Positions 8,556 through 15,804 of a DNA stretch of 64,000 nt are shown piece after piece. The stretch covers positions 1 to 64,000 of the forward strand of contig SECP01000025.1 in the NCBI GenBank assembly GCA_004193285.1, given 5' to 3'. A program made the translations under genes and the position numbers. This stretch comes from Myxococcales bacterium (GTDB lineage Bacteria > Myxococcota_A > Polyangia > Polyangiales > Polyangiaceae). The stretch's first letter is position 1. Each line of letters starts with the position of its first letter. The notes under the pieces are model-generated. The model ran no database searches. It had not been told where the DNA came from and was given only the letters and a program-made list of their open reading frames with translations.

Positions 8556-9098
8556 ATGAGGATGGAGCGGTGGTTCAAAGTCCTAGTGCTGGGCGGCGCG
8601 GCGCTCGGCAAGGGATGCGCCGGAGCAGGGGAGCAGGCGGGCACGAGAGATCGCAACCCGCCCGCGGGAGCGGCCGCGGTGGATCCGGAGACTGGCGGTA
8701 GCAACGCGGCCGGAGGCAGCGCGAGCGGCGGCACCGCCGGCGCGCCGTTGGCGAGCGGCGGTGACAGCGCGGCCAGTGGCGGTGGAGCAGGCGGAGCGCC
8801 GATTCAATCGGAGGCGGGCCAGGCGGGCGCGCCGAGCTCTGGCGGCTCCACCGGAGGTGGCGGGGCGAGCGCCGGCGGCAGCTCGCCTTCTGGGGGCAGC
8901 CCCGAAGCAGGCGCCGCCGGAACCAGCGGTGCGGGCGGACAGCTCGTCTGTCACGTGGGCAAAAACGGCGTGGGTCGCGCTAGTGATCCCTGCGGCTGCC
9001 CGTGTTGCTGGGCGCGCGATTGCTCGAACACGGACGAAGAATGCTGCGGGAGCTTCTGCAGAGCGGGTGACGAGGGGCGCGGCTGCTGCGCGCCATGA
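8556..9098 (+). CDS. Gly/Ser/Ala-rich exported protein with Cys-rich C-terminus
   Basis: The protein is about 180 residues: a short basic N-terminus and hydrophobic stretch (WFKVLVLGGAALGKGC), about 100 residues of GG/GA/SGG-rich linker, and a compact Cys-rich tail (about 130-180) with CGCPCCWARDC, ECC, FC and GCC clusters. The tail probably forms disulfides outside the cytoplasm. The LGKGC sequence resembles a lipobox but has a Lys before the Gly, so lipidation is doubtful. Alternative starts are ATG 8562 and an in-frame ATG at 8505. No family was recognised. The linker style is shared with at least six other lipoproteins in this window. Confidence 0.7.
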   Translation: MRMERWFKVLVLGGAALGKGCAGAGEQAGTRDRNPPAGAAAVDPETGGSNAAGGSASGGTAGAPLASGGDSAASGGGAGGAPIQSEAGQAGAPSSGGSTGGGGASAGGSSPSGGSPEAGAAGTSGAGGQLVCHVGKNGVGRASDPCGCPCCWARDCSNTDEECCGSFCRAGDEGRGCCAP

Positions 9099-9135
9099 CC
9101 GAAGCGTGGTCGGCCAGCGGCCGGGGCAGGCGCTC

Positions 9136-9864
9136 GTGAACGAGCCGAGGGCGTCGTCGTACGATAGCGCGCGAGCTCAGGCTCGTCGGGTGTGGAGCTA
9201 TCGCTTGCACACCGAGCTGGAGGCAGCAGAGCGTTTTCGCGCGCTAGCAGCGGCTCTGCGTGAGAGCGCCGCATCGCCTTCGATCGTGGCGATGGCAGAG
9301 CGAGCCGCTGCCGATGAGCTGCGCCACGCCAGCGCCTGTCGTGAGTTGGTGGAGCACTTCGGTGGTCGTGCGCCCGAAGGGCGAAGCATCGTCGTGAAAC
9401 CACTCGCGCCGCCCGACGTAGCGCCCGAGCAGCGGCTACTTTACGAAGTCGTCGCGCTGGCGTGTGTGACCGAGACACTGAGCACCGCGTTGCTCGCCGA
9501 GCTCATCGCCCCCGCGGACGATCCGCTTTGTAAGAAAGTTATGCGCTCAATCTTGCGCGATGAAGTCAAGCACAGCCGCCTTGGCTGGGCGTATCTGGCC
9601 GAAAGGCACGCTCCCGGAGCACCTGATTGCGTGGGGCCCCATCTGCGACGCATGTTGATTGACACGTTGGGGGCCGACTTCTGGTCTCCACCCTCAGCGC
9701 ACGGCGCTGAAGCCGAGCTTGCCGGCCTGGGTCAGCTCCCCCACGCCGAGCGACAACGGGTAGTGTGGGAGACGCTGCAGCAGGTCATATTTCCGGGTTT
9801 GGAGCTGTTCGGAATCGACACCGCGCTCGGCCGGGATTGGTGCGCTACCTCGACGCTCGTTTAG
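9136..9864 (+). CDS. Ferritin-like di-iron domain protein
   Basis: The protein is about 242 residues and mostly helical. The pattern of four carboxylate-bearing helices is clear: ELEAAERF, AADELRHASAC (ExxH), VTETLSTALLAEL and LRDEVKHSRLGW (ExxH). The two ExxH motifs and paired Glu fit a ferritin/rubrerythrin-like di-iron site. Many myxobacterial relatives sit next to Gly-rich secreted proteins, as here, 37 bp downstream of one. The start is uncertain: GTG 9136 with an upstream GGGGCAGG, or GTG 9106. It converges on the host-attachment gene with a 15-bp gap. The exact reaction is unknown. Confidence 0.82.
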   Translation: MNEPRASSYDSARAQARRVWSYRLHTELEAAERFRALAAALRESAASPSIVAMAERAAADELRHASACRELVEHFGGRAPEGRSIVVKPLAPPDVAPEQRLLYEVVALACVTETLSTALLAELIAPADDPLCKKVMRSILRDEVKHSRLGWAYLAERHAPGAPDCVGPHLRRMLIDTLGADFWSPPSAHGAEAELAGLGQLPHAERQRVVWETLQQVIFPGLELFGIDTALGRDWCATSTLV

Positions 9865-9879
9865 GAACGGTGCCGCAGC

Positions 9880-10248
9880 TCAGGCGATGGCGACGTGGTG
9901 GGGCAGCTCCGCCTCGGCCATATGCGTGTAGTCCTTGTCTATGCTTTTGAACACGCATGCCTCCAAAGAAGGGGACAGCTCCCCGCGGAGCTGACCCAAG
10001 AATTTTGGGGGAGCTACGAGTACGAGGCGGGTGAAAGTGCCTTGTTGCCGCGCCGTTTCCAGCTCGCCCGCGATGAGTCGCGCAAAGTCGTGCTCGCCGC
10101 GGTCTTCGTGAGACTCGACCCGATCGGTCTTTTCACGACTATGCTCGCGGTCCAGCTCGCGCACCATTTGCCAAGGCTGCGCCGCGTCGGCGGCCGCGAA
10201 GAGACGGGCGTGGCTGCCATCACCAATGAGGATCCAGGTATGTTGCAT
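9880..10248 (-). CDS. Host attachment protein family (PF10116-like)
   Basis: The 122-residue protein opens with TWILIGDGSHARLFAA and carries DREHSREKTDRVESHEDRGEHDFARLIAGEL, then LVLVAPPKFLGQLR and a KDYTHM segment. This order is characteristic of the small family first annotated as required for attachment to host cells. It is slightly shorter than the usual ~140 residues, mostly at the C-terminus. The fold resembles eRF1 domain-1/ribosomal stress factors in some classifications. The biochemical role is unknown, and a stress role is more plausible than host attachment in a soil organism. The ribosome-binding site before ATG 10248 is weak. Confidence 0.85.
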   Translation of the reverse strand: MQHTWILIGDGSHARLFAAADAAQPWQMVRELDREHSREKTDRVESHEDRGEHDFARLIAGELETARQQGTFTRLVLVAPPKFLGQLRGELSPSLEACVFKSIDKDYTHMAEAELPHHVAIA

Positions 10249-10457
10249 CGCAACGCCGTACCACGCGCTCTCTCCCAGGCAGTGTGGCGTTGGACCACGT
10301 AGCGGTAAGGCGCTGACTCACGGAGCCAACTCATCGGCGCCGAGGCGCCGAGTCGCCGCCGCGCGGAGCACGCCCGAGCGGACCAAGCTACGCACGTCGT
10401 GCTGGCGAAGTAGCACGAGCTCCAATCACCGCCGCACCCAGCTGAACACCATGAACC

Positions 10458-11222
10458 TCAGAGCCGATAGCCGCCGGTGACCTCGATGCGCTGCCCGGTG
10501 ACCCACCTCGTGTCGGGCGATAGCAGCGACGCGATCACGTCGGCTACGTCCTCGGGCTCGCCGACGCGCCCCAGCGGCGTATCGGCAACGACCACCTTCT
10601 GGAACTGGGGCTCGCGGAGGTAGCCGCCGCCGAAGTCGGTGAGGATGCCGCCCGGCGCAACGGTGTTGACGGCGATCTGGCGCGGGCCAAGCTCGAGCGC
10701 GAGGGCGCGCGTCAGCGCCTCGAGTGCGCTCTTGACGGCGGCGTACACCGAGATGCCGGGGAACGTGTACCGCGTGACGCCGGTCGAGACGTTCACGATG
10801 CGCCCGCCGTCGGCGAGCAGTGGCAGCAGCTTCTGGGTGAGGAAGAACGGCCCCTTGAAGTGAACGCCGACGAGCGTGTCGAACGTCACCTCGGTCGTCT
10901 CCGCGAATGAGCCAAAGCTACCCGAGCCGCCGTTGTTCACGAGGTAGTCGATGCGCTCGCGCGACCACACCTGCGCGAGCTGCCGCTTCACGTCCGAGAC
11001 GAAACTGTCGAAGCTGTCGGTCTTCGTGAGGTCGAGCCGCAGCGCGACAGTCTTGCGACCCTTTGCACGTATGGCGGCGACGACCTCGCTCGCTTCCTTC
11101 TCCGAGGACATGTAGGTAACGATGACGTCGATGCCGCGTTCGGCCAGGGCGAGCGCGGTGCTCTTACCGATGCCTCGGCTGGCGCCGGAAATGAGAGCGA
11201 TGGGGGCTTTCTCGTTCGACAT
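10458..11222 (-). CDS. SDR-family oxidoreductase
   Basis: The 254-residue classical short-chain dehydrogenase carries the Rossmann SGASRGIG cofactor motif (about 12-19), an NNGG variant of NNAG, the catalytic Ser/Tyr/Lys set ending in YAAVK, and a C-terminal VTGQRIEVTGGYRL typical of FabG-like enzymes. The start is ATG 11222, with AAGGA five bases upstream. The 26 additional residues of the longer frame are not conserved. It is divergent from an HxlR regulator across a ~120-bp region with palindromes, a common arrangement in which the regulator represses the reductase gene. The substrate is unknown. Confidence 0.92.
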   Translation of the reverse strand: MSNEKAPIALISGASRGIGKSTALALAERGIDVIVTYMSSEKEASEVVAAIRAKGRKTVALRLDLTKTDSFDSFVSDVKRQLAQVWSRERIDYLVNNGGSGSFGSFAETTEVTFDTLVGVHFKGPFFLTQKLLPLLADGGRIVNVSTGVTRYTFPGISVYAAVKSALEALTRALALELGPRQIAVNTVAPGGILTDFGGGYLREPQFQKVVVADTPLGRVGEPEDVADVIASLLSPDTRWVTGQRIEVTGGYRL

Positions 11223-11300
11223 GGGAGTCCTTTCGAGCCCCAGATGGGCTCCGGACTCTTGATGGCGTACAACTCCGCTCGTAACTAGAGACTCTTTCAT

Positions 11301-11330
11301 CCACTACGAACGTCGTGGTTCTATAGGAAC
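11301..11330. promoter_or_regulatory. Candidate HxlR operator in the SDR/HxlR divergent promoter
   Basis: Bases 11301-11318 form an imperfect palindrome, CCACTACG-AA-CGTCGTGG, with 8-bp arms and one mismatch. Directly after it lies a GTTC-TATAG-GAAC inverted repeat (11318-11330). Both sit between the divergent start codons (11222 minus, 11343 plus), where a small winged-helix dimer would be expected to bind. Assigning the HxlR protein to them is inference. Confidence 0.5.
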
Positions 11331-11342
11331 TAGAAAGTAACC

Positions 11343-11714
11343 ATGCCCGTCATCAAGGAGCTGCCGCTCATTCCTGCCGAACGCGCACTGCGGGTGATCG
11401 GGGGACGGTGGAAGGTCTTCGCGCTCTACTTCCTGTTCGAGGGACCGAAGCGGCTCTCGGAGTTGCGGCGCCTAATCCCCGGCGTCAGCCAGAAAGTGCT
11501 CGTGCAGTCGCTGCGTGAGCTGGAGGAATACGGCATCGTCCGCCGCGAAATCTTCGCCGAGGTGCCCCCGCGCGTGGTCTACACCGCGACGAAGCTCGGC
11601 ATGAGCCTGCGGCCCATCGTGAGCGCGCTCTGCGACTGGGGGAAGAAGCACGCCGACGAGCTGGTGCCCGCCCAGGAACTCACGACACCGAAGCGCCGCG
11701 CGTCCAGCAAGTGA
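11343..11714 (+). CDS. HxlR-family winged-helix transcriptional regulator
   Basis: The 123-residue protein matches the HxlR/MarR-like pattern from end to end: ALRVIGGRWKVFALYFLFEG, RLSELRRLIPGVSQKVLVQSLRELEEYGIVRR, then the beta-wing VPPRVVYTATKLG and the C-terminal helix LCDWGKKH. Members often sense electrophiles or redox signals and control a divergent oxidoreductase, as here. The start is ATG 11343. No sensory Cys occurs near the N-terminus; one Cys lies in the C-terminal helix (ALCDWG). Confidence 0.92.
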   Translation: MPVIKELPLIPAERALRVIGGRWKVFALYFLFEGPKRLSELRRLIPGVSQKVLVQSLRELEEYGIVRREIFAEVPPRVVYTATKLGMSLRPIVSALCDWGKKHADELVPAQELTTPKRRASSK

Positions 11715-11751
11715 AATGAGCGGGCAGGCGGCGCAATACGACGGGCCTCCC

Positions 11752-12032
11752 TCATCTACGCGCAACTTGGGCTCGGGCGCGGCGACGGCCGCCGGCTTTG
11801 CGTGTCCTCTGCGGCTTCGTTCTCAGCCCACTCGATGAGGCGGAGACGCTCTTGCAGGGTGCGGGCAGCATGAATGCGCCGCGTAGGTCCAATCGCTATC
11901 CGGGGAGACGAAGCCGTAGAGATGCGCGCCGCCGATGGTGGCGAAGGTCGGTTCCGGCCCCTTGCGTGCCACCTCCGCGAGGTGCTCACGATCGAGCATC
12001 TCCCACACTTCTCGCAGCAAATCCGAATCCAA
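11752..12032 (-). pseudogene. Frameshifted, truncated RlaP-type nucleotidyltransferase remnant
   Basis: From ATG 12032 the frame reads FATIGGAHLYGFVSPDSD, the Pol-beta-superfamily nucleotidyltransferase signature of the RlaP/YcgL group. In those proteins SPDSD is followed by one residue and DLRG. Here the original frame runs into noise, but the next frame (one base missing at about 11891) continues as DLRGAFMLP, exactly the expected continuation. After that the similarity ends and a stop comes at 11752-11754. The family is normally over 200 residues, so this is a 5' fragment with a one-base deletion and a lost 3' end. Confidence 0.75.
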
Positions 12033-12108
12033 GAGCTCCTAGGCCTGCTCCCGACATGAGGAAGCTAAGCGAACGCTGGGTCGGAGCCAAACCTTCGAGG
12101 CACTAGCG

Positions 12109-12416
12109 CTAGATTTCACCCAACCGCTTCACCCGGTACCCCGGCCGTCACGAAGGTGCGCTACCGCAACGATGACGGCCCTCGGTTCGAGAATGTAGAC
12201 CGCCGAGTAGGGAATGAGCGTAGGAACATTCGCCAGACTCCATCCGGCAGACGACGATGGAGCCAAGGCGACCGCTGCTAGCGGCATCTCGTCGATGCGC
12301 GCGAAGGCGGCCTCCGCCTCGACTAAGAAACGCTCACCAAGCCCGGAAACGCGCTCGTCGTACCATGCCGCGGCCGCGGTCATTTCAGCCGAAGCGCCGA
12401 GTAGGATCTCAGCCAC
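12109..12416 (-). pseudogene. ParE/RelE-family toxin remnant with several frameshifts
   Basis: GTG 12416 begins a ParE-like sequence: AAAAWYDERVSGLGERFLVEAEAAFARIDEMPLAA. A 95-residue ORF stays open to 12129, but the family motifs change frame. WLHRRLPDGVWRMFLRSFP (the RR-FLRRFP core) is in the +1 frame. YSAVYILEPRAVIVAVAHLR returns to the first frame. The expected C-terminus RPGYRVKRLGE is again in another frame and ends at the TAG at 12109-12111. At least three indels separate this from an intact ~102-residue toxin, so the open ORF is not a functional ParE. Together with the antitoxin remnant it is a decayed type II module. Confidence 0.72.
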
Positions 12417-12429
12417 GACGAGCCGGCAA

Positions 12430-12653
12430 TCAGGCGCGAGCTCGAGCTAGAGCCTCCGCAGTCGTCGATCGTTTCAGCCGTGCCGGCTCTAACGGCCTCA
12501 ATACGCGCCGCCACTTCCGCGGCCCAGGCGTCGTCGGCGTCGGCGTCGTGCTCTTCGTCGAGACTCTCCGCGAGGCGCAGGACCAGGGCTGCCCGCTCGT
12601 CGCTGGGCAGGGACAGAGCCTCGACGGTGATTGATGGCTTCGGCGGAACGCAT
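12430..12653 (-). pseudogene. Addiction-module antitoxin remnant (PF09720-like), frameshifted
   Basis: VEALSLPSDERAALVLRLAESLDEE and AWAAEVAARIEAVRAGTAETIDD match the small unstable antitoxins that pair with ParE/RelE. No start codon lies close upstream in that frame; the ATG at 12653 (reading RSAEAI) is out of frame by one base. After ETIDD one extra T separates the body from the expected tail AEALARARA and its TGA (12430-12432). The 224-bp span is two bases more than a multiple of three, consistent with two single-base insertions. It lies 14 bp before the toxin start, as in intact modules. Confidence 0.68.
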
Positions 12654-12695
12654 GGTCCCTGGTGTAGCCGCGCTGTCGTGATCTGAAAGCGCCTC

Positions 12696-13355
12696 GTGCG
12701 CGCTCGTTCCCGACATGGGAGCGAGCTTGCACCGGGTGCAACGCCCGGCTTGCCACGGAGCGCCCTGGCGATCGTGCTGGCCGAGGCAATCCTCGGCAGC
12801 GACGCCATTCGTTTCGCTCGCACGGTGCTCGAGGGTGGCGACTTCGCTCTCGAGCGTGCGACCGACTTGGCCGGGGCCGTTCTCCGCTCGACCAGCGGTG
12901 GTCGAGCGTCCCGCGGAGGCATCCGACGCCTCCGGGACGTCCGGAGCCGCTCGTGACTGCGCCGGCCCAGCTGGCTGCGCCAAGACAGGTCAACCAGCTT
13001 GCAGACAGGTTCCACGAAGCGAGACCAGTATCAGGGCAACTCACACCGCGGCGGCCGCTGTGACCAGGGCCACACGCAAACGCTGCCACCGGAGCTGGTA
13101 AAAGTACTAGCCGCACGGCGCACCTTGGACCTTGGCGAACCTGACGATCAATCGATCCGTGCGCTGCAGAATAGGTACGCTGAGGGCGCGACCGGCGAAC
13201 AACTTGCCGGGGCCGTCGACGGAGCGACGAACGCCGAAGGGCTGTCGCAAGGTCGCGCGAACTTGCCTTTGCCGGTGGTAATCGCTGCCCAACACGCGGC
13301 CAAGATGGGTGGCGTGTATTGGTTACCTCCAACCGATCAGCCATTTCATTCTTAG
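12696..13355 (+). other. Possible remnants of unidentified genes
   Basis: Two plus-strand segments have protein-like composition without forming a convincing gene. 12696-12956 includes LAIVLAEAILGSDAIRFARTVLEGGDFALERATDLAGAVL. 12999-13355 includes PPELVKVLAARRTLDLGEPDDQSIRALQNRYAEGATGEQLAGAVDG. The second faintly recalls the C-terminal part of phage or plasmid replication proteins that precedes a conserved Trp. Neither has a ribosome-binding site, and the surrounding frames are noise. They fit the decayed-gene character of 11.7-13.4 kb. Confidence 0.35.
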
Positions 13356-13779
13356 TGCATCGGCTCCGCTTTGTGAGCGTGATAAGCGGCGTTCGGCGTC
13401 AAGTCTCGTCGCCACGACTCAGGGAGGAGTCTCGAACCAGACGTTGGTGCGGTCCGCGACCCGTCCAGTAGTCGGTCTGCCGACGGGTGCATGAACGCGA
13501 GGACGTGAATGGCATCCTCGGGAGCCGAGGATACGGCGCCAAGTCGCGTGCCCTGCTGGCCGTGCGCTGGCGAGGGGCCATGGCTCTAAGTTGATGGCGT
13601 TGTCTAATCCTGATTGGCAGCAAGGAACTGCCTTGACGCGCGTTGAAGCTGATGGGTGGGGGTGCGGCGGCTATCGTGTCAGCAGGGCCCTGGCGGGCGA
13701 AGATTTGACTATGGAGTTCCATTCATGGCGATCTCACTTTTCGTTCGGTAGCTTGTGCTCCGGCGCAAGCGTGAGGCCG
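13356..13779. other. Leader/intergenic region of the four-gene operon
   Basis: No gene is supported here. The frame of the first operon gene is open from 13591 (ATG), but codons before 13780 lack conserved or regular composition, and the conserved domain starts at the second Met (ATG 13780). Base composition is visibly less GC-rich than the flanking core genes, with TTGATGGCG and TCATTTCATTC stretches. The operon promoter is expected here, but no single motif can be assigned. Confidence 0.45.
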
Positions 13780-15804
13780 ATGAAAATCTTCGTCGTTTGG
13801 GACCAAACCACCAGAGCAATCCGAACGACACTTGAATCCCTGTCGGGCGATCCACCCACCGGGCTGACGCTGAACGTTCCCATGCTTTCGCCCGATGCTG
13901 GAGAGATCCTGCGAGATGTCGTGCTAGCGGGCATTCAAGGAGCCGATCGGGTGGTTGTGCTGACGGACAAACCGAACGCCAACGTTGGCTTCGAGACCGG
14001 TTTGGCGTACGGGCTTGGTCGCCAAGTCGCGCTGCTGGCGCAACGCGACCCCCTCCCCGACTGGCTGCGGGAACCACCCTTCGTGAATTTTTTGGTTCAG
14101 CCAGTCGATGGGGCCAACGCAATCGAGGCGGTTCTGAAGCATAGCGGCGTGTGGAACCGCTGGGATCCGCGCTTGACCCCCGAAGCGAGCGACGAATCGA
14201 GCGACTCTACTTTGTTTCTGTGTCCATCTAGGTACGAGGGTCAAAGTTTGAAGCGGGCTCAGAGCAGGCGCTTTGAAACATGGCGTACGACGCCCCCCTT
14301 CGAGTTCAATCTGCACGACATCCCGAATTTGCTGCGCGGAGTCGAGCGCCTGGTCTGGACGATTGCCGACTTCGGTGAAGGGGCGGACGAGCGGGATGGC
14401 GCGGAAAACGCTGGCAATGGCGTGATTGCAGGCTGGTTCTTCGCCGATGTGTTGAACCGGCATGGAGGCAGCCTCACCCCCGCGGCGTTGGCGGAGCTAC
14501 GCCAACGCTTCTACGTGTTGCGTTCACAAGAAGCTCGCCGCGTCGTCGATGTCGAGCTTTTCGAAAAGCCGTTCGCGGATCTCTCTACGTTCACCACCCT
14601 TTTGGGCGAGGTAGCAAGTGCCCCGATTCGGCCCATGCTGCCCGCGCGAACCCCCAAGACGGATCAGGGCGGCTCTTCGCATGAACGCGAAGCCATCTCG
14701 GGAGTTCGCGCCCTGCTCAACTCGCGGCTTAGCGCCGGCGGCGTGTTGGATCTGGCCAGCACACTCGACGGTGAGGGGCCGATCACTCAGGCTGTCGCAA
14801 GCCGAGTCGGCAACAAAGGCGCGATGATCGATGCGCTCCTCGATGCATTGGGTCCGACGCGCAGTCTCTCTCTCGATTTCTTGGCCGCAGCCGCCGCCCT
14901 GATGCCGGGCTCGGCGCTGGCAATCCAACAGTTGATCAGCGCGAGCCCGCCGACGACGCCGACTCAAGGCGGGCCAGGAGCACTACCGAATCTTCAGGAC
15001 GGACCACGGAACACCGGCCGTATCTTCGGCGCCGCGCACCGACTCGACCGCACGGCTCAGTGGGGACAAGTGCTGGAAGGGTGTCTCGGAGAAAACCACT
15101 GCATGTTCTCGCTCCGCGGTGAATCGCGGCAGGGCCTCGGTCTGTTTCTCGAGCGCCTCAACTTCTACCTGACGGAGAAGCTAAAGGCTCAACGCGTCTT
15201 CAACTTGCCATTCAAGATCGAAGACGAGTGCGCGGAGTCTGGATCGGATTGGGAACGCCGCATGAGCGCGGTGCTGGCGCGGGCGAAACCGGGTACGGCC
15301 GCCGACCATCTAAACAACATCGCACGTGAGGTGAGCGTGTTCTTCGTATTGGGTCAGGGTCTTGGACCGCTTTACAACTTGAACGAAGTTCAGGAGCGCG
15401 GCCTGCATGAGTTCCTCGGCAAGACGTTTCCCGATGTCTTGTTTGCGTCTCGGGCGTCCTTACCTGTGCACATGCTGGTGCCGGTAGACTACGATCCCGG
15501 CGGGGAAGGATTGGCCGAGCGCGTCGCAGCCGCAGCTATGGCGGGCGAGACCTACTACAATGATCTCGTCAATACCGCGGGGCGAGCCAAAACTTCTCGC
15601 CGCCTTCTTCACTACGTCAAGCTTAAACCGGTAACGTTTCCCACCTGGGAGGAGGTGGAAGCCTACCTGGACAACTCACGGCCTCACCCGACGCCCGAGA
15701 CGGTCGGCAAGATTAGAGCGGACTTCGAGCAGATCATTTCTGAAAAAAGCACCACTTTCGACAGCTTGGCCCGGCGTCTCGATCGCCACCTGGGAGGCAC
15801 TTGA
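13780..15804 (+). CDS. TIR-like domain / inactive STAND-like conflict protein
   Basis: The protein is 674 residues from ATG 13780 (GAGG at 13773-13776). Residues 1-130 form a TIR- or deoxyribosyltransferase-like alpha/beta domain: strand KIFVVW, then RVVVLTDKPNANVGFETGLAYGLGRQVALL. E72 is in the NVGFE position where NAD-cleaving TIR-like domains carry their catalytic Glu. A helical middle (about 190-400) includes a possible effector-associated segment near 310-390. Residues about 425-590 look like a STAND NTPase: LRGESRQGL occupies the P-loop position (G447-G452) but has no Lys-Ser/Thr, as in inactive STAND domains. A helical tail ends the protein. The stop overlaps the MoxR start as TGATG. 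NAD depletion as the output is inference. Confidence 0.75.
   Translation: MKIFVVWDQTTRAIRTTLESLSGDPPTGLTLNVPMLSPDAGEILRDVVLAGIQGADRVVVLTDKPNANVGFETGLAYGLGRQVALLAQRDPLPDWLREPPFVNFLVQPVDGANAIEAVLKHSGVWNRWDPRLTPEASDESSDSTLFLCPSRYEGQSLKRAQSRRFETWRTTPPFEFNLHDIPNLLRGVERLVWTIADFGEGADERDGAENAGNGVIAGWFFADVLNRHGGSLTPAALAELRQRFYVLRSQEARRVVDVELFEKPFADLSTFTTLLGEVASAPIRPMLPARTPKTDQGGSSHEREAISGVRALLNSRLSAGGVLDLASTLDGEGPITQAVASRVGNKGAMIDALLDALGPTRSLSLDFLAAAAALMPGSALAIQQLISASPPTTPTQGGPGALPNLQDGPRNTGRIFGAAHRLDRTAQWGQVLEGCLGENHCMFSLRGESRQGLGLFLERLNFYLTEKLKAQRVFNLPFKIEDECAESGSDWERRMSAVLARAKPGTAADHLNNIAREVSVFFVLGQGLGPLYNLNEVQERGLHEFLGKTFPDVLFASRASLPVHMLVPVDYDPGGEGLAERVAAAAMAGETYYNDLVNTAGRAKTSRRLLHYVKLKPVTFPTWEEVEAYLDNSRPHPTPETVGKIRADFEQIISEKSTTFDSLARRLDRHLGGT

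Noticed and set aside
12129-12416. Intact 95-residue RelE/ParE toxin gene
   Set aside because: The open frame lacks the family core and C-terminus, which are found in other frames, so it is listed as a pseudogene.
12999-13355. 118-residue plus-strand ORF as a phage replication-protein gene
   Set aside because: Only a weak resemblance in one ~40-residue stretch, an N-terminus that looks random and no ribosome-binding site; kept only as a possible remnant.
6390-13426. 17/19-base similarity between 6390-6408 and 13408-13426 (GTCGCAACGACGCAGGGAG type)
   Set aside because: Short and imperfect, with no extended similarity either side; may be chance in GC-rich DNA.
13405-13440. tRNA T-arm-like sequence (GGTTCGAGACTCC on the minus strand)
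   Set aside because: The T-stem does not pair over five bases, and no anticodon or D-arm can be placed upstream, so no tRNA or tRNA-derived attachment site is supported.
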